From Epiperipatus broadwayi (taxonomy: Eukaryota > Onychophora > Udeonychophora > Euonychophora > Peripatidae), in assembly GCA_028023455.1 (NCBI GenBank), contig JAQFVV010006245.1, positions 7,645,331 to 7,709,330 of the forward strand: 64,000 bases of DNA. The letters run 5' to 3'. Below the pieces are notes generated by a model. The model saw only the letters and a list, made by a program, of their open reading frames with translations. It was not told where the DNA came from and did not search any database. A program made the translations under genes and the position numbers. Below are positions 33,258-45,780 of this stretch, one piece after another (position 1 is the first letter of the stretch; each line of letters starts with the position of its first letter).

Positions 33258-36200
33258 TGTGCCCTTTTGTATGGGTCACCATCTAATTTTTGTGCTAATC
33301 TATTAAAAATTTTAAATTTAAGATATATTTGAATATGTGATGTTAATTTTGCTTATGGTAATATTTCAAAAGGTTTAATTAAAGCAATCTATGAGTATTT
33401 GATATGTGAAATTGTGCTGATATTGAGAGAGACATTTTAAAATGATGATGATTATAATATATAGTTGGAAAAATGGCTATAATCAATACTGCATGAATAT
33501 ATTTAATAAATAGGTATTTAAAGCTAAAAGTATTTAAAAGACAAGTAGGATTAAATACATATATTTATTGTTGATAAAATAATATTATAAGAGAATATAA
33601 ATATTTTGGTTATTGTAAGTACTTAAATAGAAGATTAATATTTGATTTTAATAATATCAAATTATTGATTTAAAATCTATTATAATATCTTAAATATTTA
33701 AAAATATTTATTTAAAAAAAAAATGCAATTGTTAGTTTATTTTTAGATGATAAGCGTTTCTTGTGTTATAAAGAACAGATGTTATACACACACATGCGTG
33801 GAAGTTGTCTAATAAAGTTGCATAACTATTTTAAGGTCATGTTGTAAAATTTATAAATAATACGTGAATTATCACGAGATAAAAATAAAGATATTCAATG
33901 TGAAATATTAAATCTGATTTTAAAATATTGTTTTATAAATATGACGTATAAAAAAAAAATACTTAATTTATTTTAAATAATCTTATAAAAGTTAAAATTA
34001 AAATCAAGTAGAATAATATATTTTTTTTAAAAGTGTTTAATAGATTTAAATAAATGATAAAGATTATTTAGAAATTTAATAATGTAATAAATATTAAATA
34101 AGTCATTATTTATTTTTAATTTTGTGTTGTTGGTAAATATGTAAATAAGCCAACAAATTGATTGTTTAATCTACCAATCAAATGGGAAGTTTCTTCCGGT
34201 ATAAAAGCTCAGTTCAATTGTTAGGAGAGGACTCTGTGATTGAATTTTCAAGTTAATTGTGCTATTAGAAAAATAGCTAAGTAAATTTATAGACGCTCTA
34301 AAATCATTTTTAAAATTACAAGAGTGTCGTTATAAATAATCTATAAAAGTTTTAAATAATAGATATGCAGTGTTAATTTAATTTTTCCCAATCAACCGTC
34401 TCTAAATTGAAGCTCAATTTGCAAACAAATGGTCATCGAAACATCATATATAGTGAAAATATATCGGAAACTTTACCCTAGAAATATGACAAACGCTGGA
34501 TTAGTTCAGAAAATTACGAGATGGAGAAAAGTAGTATTTTGGACAGTATATAATTTTAAAAGCTAATTAATAGTGATTATTAGAAAATAGATATTTTAGA
34601 GAATAAAATACTTCTTATGAAGAAAGTATTTTTTGCAAGCTATGAATTTAAAATATATATCTTAAGTAAAGATATTGAAAATGAAAGTAGTTTTATAAAT
34701 ACTTGCCTTGTTAAATCTTTATGTTTAAAAGACTGAATGTTGATGATTTTAAAGGCAAATCAATTGAAATATAATTAGCTAAAAATCTTAATACAATAAA
34801 ATTATTGTATTGAAATAATTTAAACGCAGGTCGTTTATAAATAAAAAGCTTATTTTTACCTAGATATGTTGATAAGAAATGCGCAAGTGATACGTGGACG
34901 TCCCAGTTAATTTAAAATAATTAAATGATAATTTTTCATAAATTATAGACTAATTCAAGAATAATAACTTTTAAATAATATTTTAAAGAACTGCATCCGG
35001 ATCAGATAAACTATTTTAATTTTATTAACTTTTGTTTTGGTTTTTTAAAAAAGAACATTTTTGTTTTTCATAAACTTTTAAAAAAAAAACATGTGATGGA
35101 CCGGAAACAGGAAATGATGTGCTAGTGAATATGTGCCTAGGATTAAAAAACTTTATGGTGGAAAAGAAAACATCGATGGAGTCATGTAATATAATTTTTT
35201 GTTTTATTTATCTAATATAAAAGTTAAATAATATTAATCTATTTAAAATAAGATAGGTACATTTCTTAAAATTACTAACTAAAGTAATATAATAATTAAT
35301 TGCATAAGTTTATCTTATAATTAATATAAAACGTAATATGTTAAAGAATGATTGTAAGTATAAATGTAATTTATTCTATGAAGCTGTAATTCCGAAGAAT
35401 ATTGGAAGATGGACTGTACATTAGGACATTATTGATGGTAAAAATTGTATAATAATAATAATTTTAATGTATTTAATATGTTTTCTTTAGATCAACCGAA
35501 TGATATGTTAGTGTTGAATGGATGTATGAATATTTTAAAAAAATATACACACATTATATTGGCAGTAACAGTTTATTTAAATATGCATAATTTGAATTTA
35601 TGAAATAAATACGATACAACATTACATAAAAAGCTTAGAAATAATTATATGATTCTTTCGTTAATAAATTTTGATGTTGTTTTTATGTTATAGTATTAGA
35701 ATTATATTTATTGTTTATAAGTAATTATTTTATATTGCAAATTAGGAAGAGAGTTAAAAGTCTATATTTTTATTTTTATTTTATTGGATAATTTAAGCTA
35801 AGTTTTATGTAGAAGTTTATATTTGAGTTGGAGATTTCCTGAATATAAATGATGAAGTATCAATAGTATGGATAATTAGTATTTATTTAAATTGATGATT
35901 GTTTTCCCGGAATTTTAGATAAGTTTTAGAGGATGTTTTGTAGATAAAAGTTTATTAAGAAGGAGTAGAATAACACATAAAGTAAAGTAATAATTTCACA
36001 TAGAAAAGAATCATAGAATTTATCTAATATAATACTTTATGAATTTGAAATTGATGAATAATTTAAAAATTATTATTTAACAGTACATATATGTAATGCA
36101 TATTTGGTAAAACATGTAGCATAAATTGCATTAAGTGAAATATAAAATTGTAATCAATTATTTGTTATTACATTACAAAAATACATTGATTTCTATATTA

Positions 36201-39200
36201 TGATATTAAAGTAGTACTAATAATAAAGTGAACACATGCTAATACATGATGAAATGAATAATAATAATACTTAATTGATGTAGCGATTTAATTATTAAAG
36301 TTTAATTGTTTGCATATGCTACATAAACAGTATTTACATAAATTTATTTGTAATAATTGAAGCATACTGATATGTATTTAAAGTGTAGGTTCGAAAACAT
36401 ACTTCAATATTACTAGTATAGCATTTTAAAAGCATGTATAGATTATTTAATAGGAGCATGAGCTAATAACAGTGTAAACATTTTTGTATTATTATTTTCT
36501 TATTTTATTTTCTTTGTTTTCATAATTTTGAACTGTAAATATTGTAAATAAATTTTTAGTTGAAGTTAATGTAAATAAACTTGTTTAATTTGTTTTAAAA
36601 GTGTGTCGAGTTCATTATTTTGCACCACAGCATTTGACAGCAGATAATTTGAAGAAACATAATATTTGCACAATGTGAATTTATTAATATTATTTTAGAA
36701 ATAAATATAATATTTTCCTGATTATCATTTATGAGAATTGATTGACATTATTACATTATATTACAATGGTCATAGAATAATTATAATGCATAATATAAGA
36801 GTACAATATTATTTATTGCCACAGATTATTGAATTATAAGATTTTGATTTATTCCAAAATTAAGATGCTATATGAAAATAAAAGATATACACATGATTAT
36901 TTATTTATTTAATGATTGATGATATAACAAAAATAAATAAGATGAAGTTATACCCTAGGATTAGTATTGAGTATTATTATTATTAGTATAAGTTAGGTGT
37001 ATTTAGGTTTGATATAAAATCCCATATCATACTTATTTACATGAGTTATCATTACTTTAAGATAATTAGAAGAACCTGAGATTATTTAATTATATTCTGA
37101 AAATTAAAAGTTAAGATTTATTTATTTTATCATTATTATTAAAGATAGTTTATTTTATTTAAAAGCCATAAGAATGCTATAGAGGTAGTAGTAAGTTAAT
37201 AAGGAGGTGATAGTATTCTTATGCCATTGAGATAATATGTTTGGAAGATATTGACTCAATGTAAATCTACTTATTACTTTGTAACTTTACTTTACAGTCT
37301 CATGATTTTAGTTAAATACTTATCTAATTAGTACATACTATAGAAATATGTTGATTTTGATAATTGATAATAAATTTAATTAGAATATGATAGTATAAAA
37401 GTAAATTAAAGGTAAACATGCAAATTTTAACTAAGTATTATAATTTAATTAAGCTAGTCGTATTTCGAACTATATTATATATCGAGAAGTAAGGGTACAA
37501 TATATATATATTGTACCCTTACTTCTCGATGTGTAATATAATTTGAAATACAACTAGCTCAATTAAATTATTATGCTTAATTAAAATTTGCATATCTATC
37601 TTTAATATATTTTTATATTATCATATACTAATTAAATTTATTGTCAATTATCAAAATCAATATATTTCTATATTATGTCCTAATTAAATAAGTATTTATC
37701 AAAATCATGAGACTGTGAAGTAAAGTTACAAAGAAATAAGTAGATTTACATTGAGTCAATATCTCCCAAGACATTGTCTCAATGGCATAAGAATACTATT
37801 ACTTCCTTATTAACTTACTACTACATCTACAGCATTCTTATGGCTTTTAAATAAAATAAATTATCTTTAATAATAATAAAAATAAATCTCAACCTTTAAT
37901 TAAAATATAATTAAATAATCTCAGGCTCTTCTAATAATTTTAAAGTAATAATAATTCATGTAAGTAAGTATGATAAGGGATTTTATATCAAACCTAAATA
38001 CACCTAACTTATTCTAATAATAATATATAATACTAATCTTATGGTATAACTTAATCTTATCTATTTCTGTTATATCATCAATCATTAAATAAATAATCAT
38101 ATGTATATCTTTTATTTTCATATAGCATCTTAATTTTGGAATAGATCAAAATCTTATAATTCAATAATCTGTGGCAATAAATAATATTGTACTCTTATAA
38201 TGTGCATTATAATTACCCTATGACCATAATAATATTATATGTTAATATCAATCAATTCTTATAAAATGATATCAAGAAAATATTATGTTTATTTCTAAAT
38301 AATAATAATAATTCATATTGTGCAAATATTATGTTTATTCAAATTATCTGCTGTCAAATGCTGTGGTGTAAAATAATGAACTCGACACACTTTTAAAACA
38401 AATTAAACAAATTTATTTACATTAACTTCAACTAAAAATTTATTTACAATATTTACAGTTCAAAATTAGGAAAACAAAGAAAATAAAATAAGAAAATAAT
38501 AATACAATATGTTTACACTGTTATTAACTCATACTCCTAATAAGTAATTATACATTTTTAAAATGCTGTACTAATAACACTGAAGTATGTTTCCAAAACT
38601 TAGACTTTAAACAAGCATCAGTAAACTTCAATTATTACACAGAAAATTTATGCAAACAATATTTATGTAGCATATGTAAACAATTAAACTTTGCTAATTA
38701 AATTGCTACATCACTTAAGTATTACTGTTATTCATTTCATTATGTACTAGTATGTGTTTACTTTACTATCAGCATTACTTTAATAACATAATACAAAAAC
38801 TAATGTATCTATAATAATGTAATGACAAATAATTGATTATAATTTTATAATTCACTTAATGCAATTTATGCTACATGTTTTATTAAATATGCATTACATA
38901 TATGTACTGTTAAAATAATAATATTTAAATTATTCATCAATTTCAAATTCATAAAGTATTATATTAGATAAATTCTATGATTCTTTTCTATGTGAAATTA
39001 TTACTTTACTTTATGTGTTATTCTACTCCTTCTTAATAAACTTCTATCTACAAAAACATCCTCTACAACTTATTTAAAATTCAGGGAAAACAACCTTCAA
39101 CTTTAAATAAATACTAATTATCCAAACTATTTAGACTTCATCATCTATATTCAGTAAATCTTCAATCCAAATATAAACTTCTACATAAAATTTAACTTAA

Positions 39201-41764
39201 TTTATCCAATAAAACAAAAGTAAAATATAGACTTTTAAATCTCTTCCTAACTTACAATAAAAATAATTACTTATGAATAATAAATATAATTCTAATACTC
39301 CAACATAATAATAATAAAAAATAAAAAAAATCAAAATTTATTTACAAAAGAATCATATAATTATTTCTAAAACTTCTTATGTAATGTTGTATCATATTTA
39401 TATTATAAATTCAAATTATGCATATCCAAATAAAACTGTCACTGCCAATATAATGTGTGTGTATTTCAAAATATTTATACATTCATTCAAATAACATAAC
39501 ATTTGGATGATCTAAAGAAAACATATCAAATACATCAAAATTATTATAATTATACAATTTTTACCATAAATAATGATCTAATGTACAGTCCATCTTCCAA
39601 TATTCTTTGGAACTACAGCTTCATAAAATAAATCACATTTACACTCACAATCATTCTTTAACATATTACGTGTTATATTAATTATAAGATAAACTTATGC
39701 AATTAATTATTATATTACTTTTAATTATTATTTTAAGAAATGTACCTATCTTATTTTTAATAAATTAATAATATTTAATTTTTATGTTAGATAAGTAAAA
39801 CAGAATTCATATTACGTAACTCCAGCGATGTCTTCTTTTCACCATAACAGTTCTTTGATCCTAGGTACACATTCACTAAAACACCATTTCCGTTTTCCGG
39901 TCCATCACGTGGTTTTTAAAAGTTTATAAAATGATAACGTTCTTTTAAAATAAAATAAAAGTTCCCACAAGAAAAATAAAATAAAATTAAAATAGTTTAT
40001 AGGCTCCGGATCCAGTTCCTTAACGAAAATTATTTAAAGTTATTATTTCTAAATTAGTCTATAGTTTATGAAAAATTATCATTTAATTATTTTTAATTGA
40101 CTTGGACGTCCACATATTACTTGCGCATTTCTTAACAAAATATCCAGGTAAGAATAAGCTTCTTCATCTAAAACAACCAGCGTTTAGATTATTTTAATAT
40201 AATAATTTTATTATATTAAGACTTTTAGCTAATCATACTCTCAATTTATTTGCCTTTTAAAATTGTCAACATTCAGTCTTTTAAACATAAAGACTTAACA
40301 AGGCAAGTATTTATAAAACTACTTTTATTTCTAATATCTTTACTTAAGATATACTTTTAAATTTATAGCTTGCAAAAATACTTTCTTCATAAAGAAGTAT
40401 TTTATTCTTTAAAATATCTATTTTCTAATAGTCAATATTAATTAGCTTTTAAAATTATATATTGTCCAAAATACTACTTTTCTCCATCTTGTAATTTTCC
40501 GAACTAATCCAGCGTTTGTCATATTTCTAGTATAAAGTTTCCGATATATTTTCACTATATATGATGTTCCCATGACCATTTGCTTGCAAATTGAGCTTCA
40601 ATATAGAGACAATTGATAAGGAAAAATTAAATTAACACTGCATGTCTATCATTTAAAACTTTTATAAATTATTTACAATGACACTCTTATAATTTTAAAA
40701 TTGATTTTGAGAGCGTCTATCAAATTTACTTTGCTATTTTTAACAACACAATTCACTTGAAAAATCAATCACAGAGTTCTCTCCTAACAATTGAACTAAG
40801 CTTTTATACCGGAAGAAACTTCCCATTTGATTGGTACATTTAAACAATCAACTTGCTGGCTTATTTACATATTTACCAACAACACAAAATTTAAAATAAA
40901 TAATGACTTATTTAATATTTAATATTTATTACATTATTAAATTTTTTAAAAATAATTCTTATCGTTTATTTAAATCCACTAAATATTTTTAAAATATTCT
41001 TATTTACTTGATTTTAATTTTAAGTTTTATAAGATTATTTAAAATACACTAAGTCTTTTTTATATGTTATATTTTTAAAGCAATACTTTTAAAAATCAGA
41101 TTTAATATTCTGCATTGATTTATCTTTATTTTATTTCGTAATAGCTTGCGTATTATTTATAAATTTTATAACATGATTTTTAAAATAGTTATGCAACTTT
41201 ACTAGATAACTTCCAAGCATGTGTGTGCGTATCTAACTAACATCTGTTTTTTACAACAAAAGAAACGCTTCTCATAATCTAAAAATAACTAACAATTGCA
41301 TTTTTAAAACAAATATTTATTTTTTAAAAATAAATAAAATATTATAACAAATTTTAAAATAATTATTCGATATTATAAAATCAAATATTAATCTTCTATT
41401 TAAGTATTTATAATAATTAAAATATTTATATTCTTTTATAACATTATTTTATCAACAATAAATATATGCATTTAATTTTAACTTGTCTTTTAAACACTTT
41501 TAGTTTTAAATACCTACTTATTAAATATATTAATGCAGTATTAACTATGGCCAGTTTTTCCAACCATATATTATAATAATCATCATTAAAATGTCTCTCT
41601 CAATTTCAGCACAATTTCACATATCAAATACTCATAGATTGCTTTAATTAAACCTTTTGAAATAGTACCATAAGCAAAATTAACATCACATATTCAAATA
41701 TATCTTAAATTTAAAATTTTTAATAGATTAGCACAAAATTAGATGGTGACCCATACAAAAGGGC

Positions 41765-41767
<3 letters not shown>
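33258..41767. repeat. Giant 8.5-kb palindrome, ~4.25-kb arms
   Basis: The left arm (33258-37505) and right arm (37506-41767) are reverse complements throughout. The centre is the perfect inner palindrome TATCGAGAAGTAAGGGTACAA, an (AT)5 run, and its complement, around 37505/37506. The ends are TGTGCCCTTTTGTATGGG (33258) and its complement (to 41767). By eye identity is about 88-93 percent with small indels: total arm length differs by about 14 bp. No open frame of 60 codons exists in either arm. Each arm holds a TATA-like GGTATAAAAGCT (34199; mirrored near 40805) pointing toward the centre, and AATAAA signals near 36545-36580. It may be two long LTR-plus-leader units joined head to head, but no retroviral protein supports that. 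Confidence 0.9.
34199..34250 (+). promoter_or_regulatory. TATA-like promoter block in left palindrome arm
   Basis: GGTATAAAAGC followed about 25 bases later by TTAGGAGAGGACTCTG, more GC-rich and better conserved between the arms than their average (mirrored at about 40760-40810, minus strand). The layout resembles a Pol II core promoter such as that of an LTR. There is no transcript evidence. Confidence 0.4.

Positions 41768-41856
<89 letters not shown>
41768..41856. repeat. (AT)n microsatellite at palindrome edge
   Basis: About 44 AT units immediately outside the right end of the giant palindrome. The left end is also preceded by a short (AT)n run (33244-33257), suggesting insertion into or expansion at an AT target. 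Confidence 0.95.
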
Positions 41857-41860
<4 letters not shown>

Positions 41861-41894
41861 GTTGAGGGGGAAGGTATATTTATATTTAATATTT

Positions 41895-42150
41895 TTAAAA
41901 CTTTATTTTATTTTTATAGTAAAATATTTTAATATTATTTACATCGAATTTATGTCCTGTATTTTTTGAATGAAAATTAATAATATTTTAATCATATGTT
42001 GTTTTAATTAACTTCTTTACATCACCAGTATAAGTTTTTATTATATTGTTAGTATTATATATTTTACATTTTATTTCATAAACATTTAATTTTTTTGCCT
42101 TTATTTTTATTTATATATTCATTATTACATTCTTTTAATAAGTTTAATTA
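41895..42150 (-). pseudogene. Penelope-like GIY-YIG endonuclease remnant
   Basis: Minus strand reads NVYEIKCKIYNTN near 42092, then KTYTGDVKKLIKTTYD, a stop, then NIINFHSKNTGHKFDVNN. The order VYEI(K)C, (K)TYxG, helix and TGHxFD fits the Penelope GIY-YIG domain. It lies just outside the right end of the giant palindrome and points toward it, mirroring the plus-strand Penelope endonuclease outside the left end, although the two differ clearly in sequence. Confidence 0.6.
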
Positions 42151-42729
42151 CAAAGGCTATAACATGTTGTTATAATGTAAGCATTATAATTGGTATCTGA
42201 TATCATCCATAAGAAAACTGTTATTTATGATATAATTACAGTTCCAAATCACAATTAGAATAAGTAAAACAACTAAACATAATTTTAAAATGATTTACTT
42301 TAGCCTGGAACATTTACTGCATATTTGGTTGCAACATTTTTTAGTAACATAATCGGTATAGGTAGTATCTGACATAATCCATGAAAAAAATGTCATTTTA
42401 TAATATAATTAAGATTTTAAATGAGCATTTAAAATAAGGAAAATAACTAAAAGTAATTTTAAACTGTATTTACAAATCATAAAAAATGAAGAAATAATAA
42501 ATGTACTTACCTTTAAGTACAACCAGTATGCAATACTGTTGACACAAAGCATGAGTTATAAATATTTACATTATATGAGCTAATTATTTTTGTTTTGCAA
42601 AATGTAGATACATATATAAAGTTCTGAGATGGACACCTGTTCAATTCATTAAATTTTAGGAAATCAAGACAAAGATTTTGTGCAGTATGATGTACAATTC
42701 ATAACTGTTGTGGGTTAATTTACTGGAAA
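42151..42729. other. No gene recognised
   Basis: AT-rich spacer between a Penelope remnant and the 1-kb palindrome. Two weakly similar pieces around 42190-42290 and 42340-42440 (GGTATCTGATATCATCCAT-like and GTAGTATCTGACATAATCCAT) hint at an old local duplication. Confidence 0.4.
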
Positions 42730-43790
42730 TATTACATGATCACCATTTCTTGTGATTGCTCATAACTGTTATTAAAACAGGCAAAACACTCCATACAGTA
42801 GCACCATGCAGTGCAAGTCAGAGTAACCAATGGATACCAAAAGGCTTGTGCATAAAATTCTTATCTAGTGCCTACTCATCCAATATCCCCAGACTAACTT
42901 CTAGCTTGTGTCTTTTGTCAATGAGAAACTTCAGATCTGAGAGCACTGAACCTAGATTTTAGGATCTAATGCAACCTTCCAGCAGCCACCTTTTATTTCT
43001 ATTTAACTACAAAACTATGATAATTAAATTGAAAACACAATAATATTTTCAATCCAAGATCATTAGCTTATATAGTTATATAAGTCTGAATTCAGTTCAG
43101 TATCCATACATTTTGATGTCTTTGGTTCTTTAATAACCATAGATACCACTATCCTATTAGGCAAGATTTGTATTAAACCACTAAGCATCACATGATCACC
43201 ATTTTTATGCTTGCTCAAAACTGTTATTAAACAGGCAAAACTCTCCATATTCATTGATTACTCTGGTTTGCACTGAGTAGCACTACTTTATGGAGAGTTT
43301 TTCCTGTTTTAATAACAATTATGAGCAAGTGTAAAAAATGGTGTTCATGTTATGTTTAGTGGTTTAATACCAATCTTGCCTAATAGGATAGTGGTGACTA
43401 TGGTTATTAAAGAACCAAAGACACCAAAATGTATGAGTACTGAACTGAATTCAGACTTATATAACTATATAAGCTAATGAGCTTGGATTGAAAATATTAT
43501 TGTGTTTTCAATTTTATTCTCATAGTTTTGTAGTTAAGTAGAGGTAAATGGTGACTGCTGGAGAGTTGCATTAGATCCTAAGATCTAGATGCAATGCTCT
43601 CAGATACAAGGCTTATCACTGATGAAATCTACAAGTGAGAAACTAGTCTATGAATATTAAATGAGTAGGCACTAGATAGGGATTTTATGCAGAAGCCTTC
43701 TGGAACCCATTGATTATTTTGGCTTGCACTGAGTGGCACTACTGTATGGAGAGTTTTGCCTGTTTTACTTAAAATTTTTATGCACAGTTG
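42730..43790. mobile_element. 1-kb palindromic foldback, hammerhead family 2
   Basis: Inverted arms meet near 43270. Outer arm blocks (ACTCCATACAGTAGCA at about 42788; its complement at 43739-43753) and inner arm blocks (CCATCCATACATTTTG-like region with the ATTAGGCAAGATTTGTATTAAACC block, both sides) keep the same centre of symmetry. AACAGGCAAAACTCTCCATA appears four times in alternating orientation, so the structure is a palindrome within a palindrome. It contains a good hammerhead-like copy at 43614-43653 and a decayed one at 42887-42927 (minus). No transposase. Confidence 0.8.
43614..43653 (+). ncRNA. Hammerhead-like motif, best family 2 copy
   Basis: CUGAUGA at 43619-43625, a poorly pairing stem II segment, GAAA at 43639-43642, then self-complementary ACUAGU (43642-43647) as stem III and the classic cleavage triplet GUC (cleavage after C43648). 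Stem I is only partial in this copy; in the decayed minus-strand copy UCUCA could pair with UGGGG. Weak stem II is the main doubt. Confidence 0.5.
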
Positions 43791-44422
43791 AGAAATAGCA
43801 ATCAGTTAGAGGTCTTTGTAGATTTATTGCTACCTGTTCTTGATAAATGAATTAAATAATGCCATCAGAAATCTCATCTCAAGCATATTTGTAATATATT
43901 GATAATTTTATTAAGTACTACAAACTGCATAAAGACTTTGCTGAGAAAATTTATTTTGGTATAATTTAGTAGTCAGAAGAAGCTAATGTTAATTGTATCT
44001 CCAGCATAAAGAATTTTGTATTTCTTAAAAGAAATTATGTAAATTCACATACATATAAACTAAAAATCAGGCTAAATCATAAGGAATTGTCACAAATGAC
44101 TTTATTAACAAATTAGAATAAAACATTCATGCAAAAAAGCACCACCAACAACAAACAATTTTCTAAGTTTTAAATGTCCAAGTATATACTGACTCAAATG
44201 TTGTAGTATTTTTATTTTAATTTAAGTCCCTTTATTTAATTTCATTGATACTTTAATAATAGTCCAATATTAAATCAGATATATTTGTGATATACTCAGT
44301 TATATTTTTTAATACAATATTTAAATATGTATTAAATTAGGATGTGTTTCAATGATACGTCAAAGTAAGAAGCTAGATTTATATAAGCTAATGTTTAAAA
44401 ATAATATTGCATTTTATTAGAC
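43791..44422. other. No gene recognised
   Basis: AT-rich spacer before the LTR element; no motif or repeat that I can assign. Confidence 0.5.
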
Positions 44423-44760
44423 TGTGTCATAAAAAAATTAATAAAAGATTTATTATATTTTTAATTCATACATTTATAGTTCAATTTATTAATGATGTAA
44501 GAAATGTTTCATTATTACTATAGCATTACCTTTCTATTATTAGTGTTTAGTCCACTTAAAGGTAATAATAAAGGATTCTTTATATTGCATGAATATTTGT
44601 GTTTATTGTTATGAATATGACTGTTAAATGAATAAATTTAGACCAGTTTAATGGAAATGATTTAGATTATTAATTCTTTATTGTCTGGTTTCAGGTTATG
44701 ATCTGGTGGCATCTTGTAGCAATCATGTTACCTTTGTACATGCCAATTTGTACCATGACA
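44423..44760 (+). repeat. 5' LTR of the gypsy-like element
   Basis: 338 bp from TGTGTCAT to CCATGACA. It matches 47462-47771 over blocks such as TTTAATTCATACATTTA, CATTATTACTATAG and the TGTCTGGTTxCAG...ATGA(T/C)CTGG stretch near its 3' end. Confidence 0.7.
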
Positions 44761-45369
44761 TAGTTATAGCAGATTTGTAAAATTATAAATAGTTTCCTAA
44801 CATGTGGGCTTTAAGAACAGTTAGATTGTTCTAAGAAAAGGGAAAAGAAAGGGTAAAAATTGGGCATTAATGGATAGGTTGTAGGGATTAGGTAGGATCC
44901 AGGAGTGATTTTGGAAAATAAGAATAAACTCACAGCAAGAGAATATGAATAAAGACAAAACATTAGTAGAAAGCCTGAAGGTGACATTTAAAAACCTGAG
45001 CTATTAAGAATGGATTATGTTCTAATAGCTATTTCAGAGTTGAAAGAAATAGATGAAAGGGTTGGTAAAAAAATTAAAGAAATGAAGATAATGATTGAGA
45101 ATCTTAGAAAAGATAAATGAAATTAAAGTTAGGGAGATAAAAAACAGTTAGAAAGGGCAAATAATAAGAAGGGAAACAAACAATAGCAGAACTTAATTTG
45201 AATAAAGAAGAGGATAAAAGGGATGATAATAGAGAAGAGCAACCCTGAGGAAGGATGAAAAAAAACATTAAGATTATTAATCAAAAATATTTAAACAAAA
45301 TATAAATGGAGGCTAAACTAAAAGGGGAAGAAGAATGAGATAGTGTAGATAAAAGTACAATACCCAGAT

Positions 45370-45780
45370 ATATCCATATTGAAATGTTTAATGTAGATGG
45401 TGATGAAACCGTATTTGAGCATTTGGATAGATTGTGAGATTTCTTCTAGTTTCACAAACTAGGGGAGAAAGAGAAGATTATCATCACCACTATCTACTTA
45501 TGTGGTGTGGCATGGAAATGATGGAAAGCTATGGATTGTAGCCCTGGAACTTTCCATGAATATAAGGCAATGTTATTATGACTGTTTTGAAGTGTAGAAA
45601 AACAGGAATCAATATGTGTACATATTTCACAAGAAAAATACAAGCAAATAGCAAAAGCTATGACCAGTTTTTTTCAAAGACAGACTGCAAAACTTAGGGC
45701 ACTTGAAACATAACCCAATTGATCAGTTTCAGATTTTGAGAATGATTAAGAATATTTTACTGATAGTGGTACAGCACAAG
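45370..45780 (+). pseudogene. Retrotransposon gag core, multiple stops
   Basis: One frame reads RYIHIEMFNVDGDETVFEHL, a stop, then FHKLGEKEKIIITTIYLCGV, then AWK, a stop, then WKAMDCSPGTFHEYKAML. This has the shape of the retrotrans_gag core of Ty3/gypsy elements (a folded capsid-type domain with a GxAxxWW segment). Several in-frame stops are TGA or TAG at places where tryptophan would fit the family. It would form the particle shell if intact. Upstream, 44990-45300 is Lys/Glu-rich and possibly coiled coil. Confidence 0.55.
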
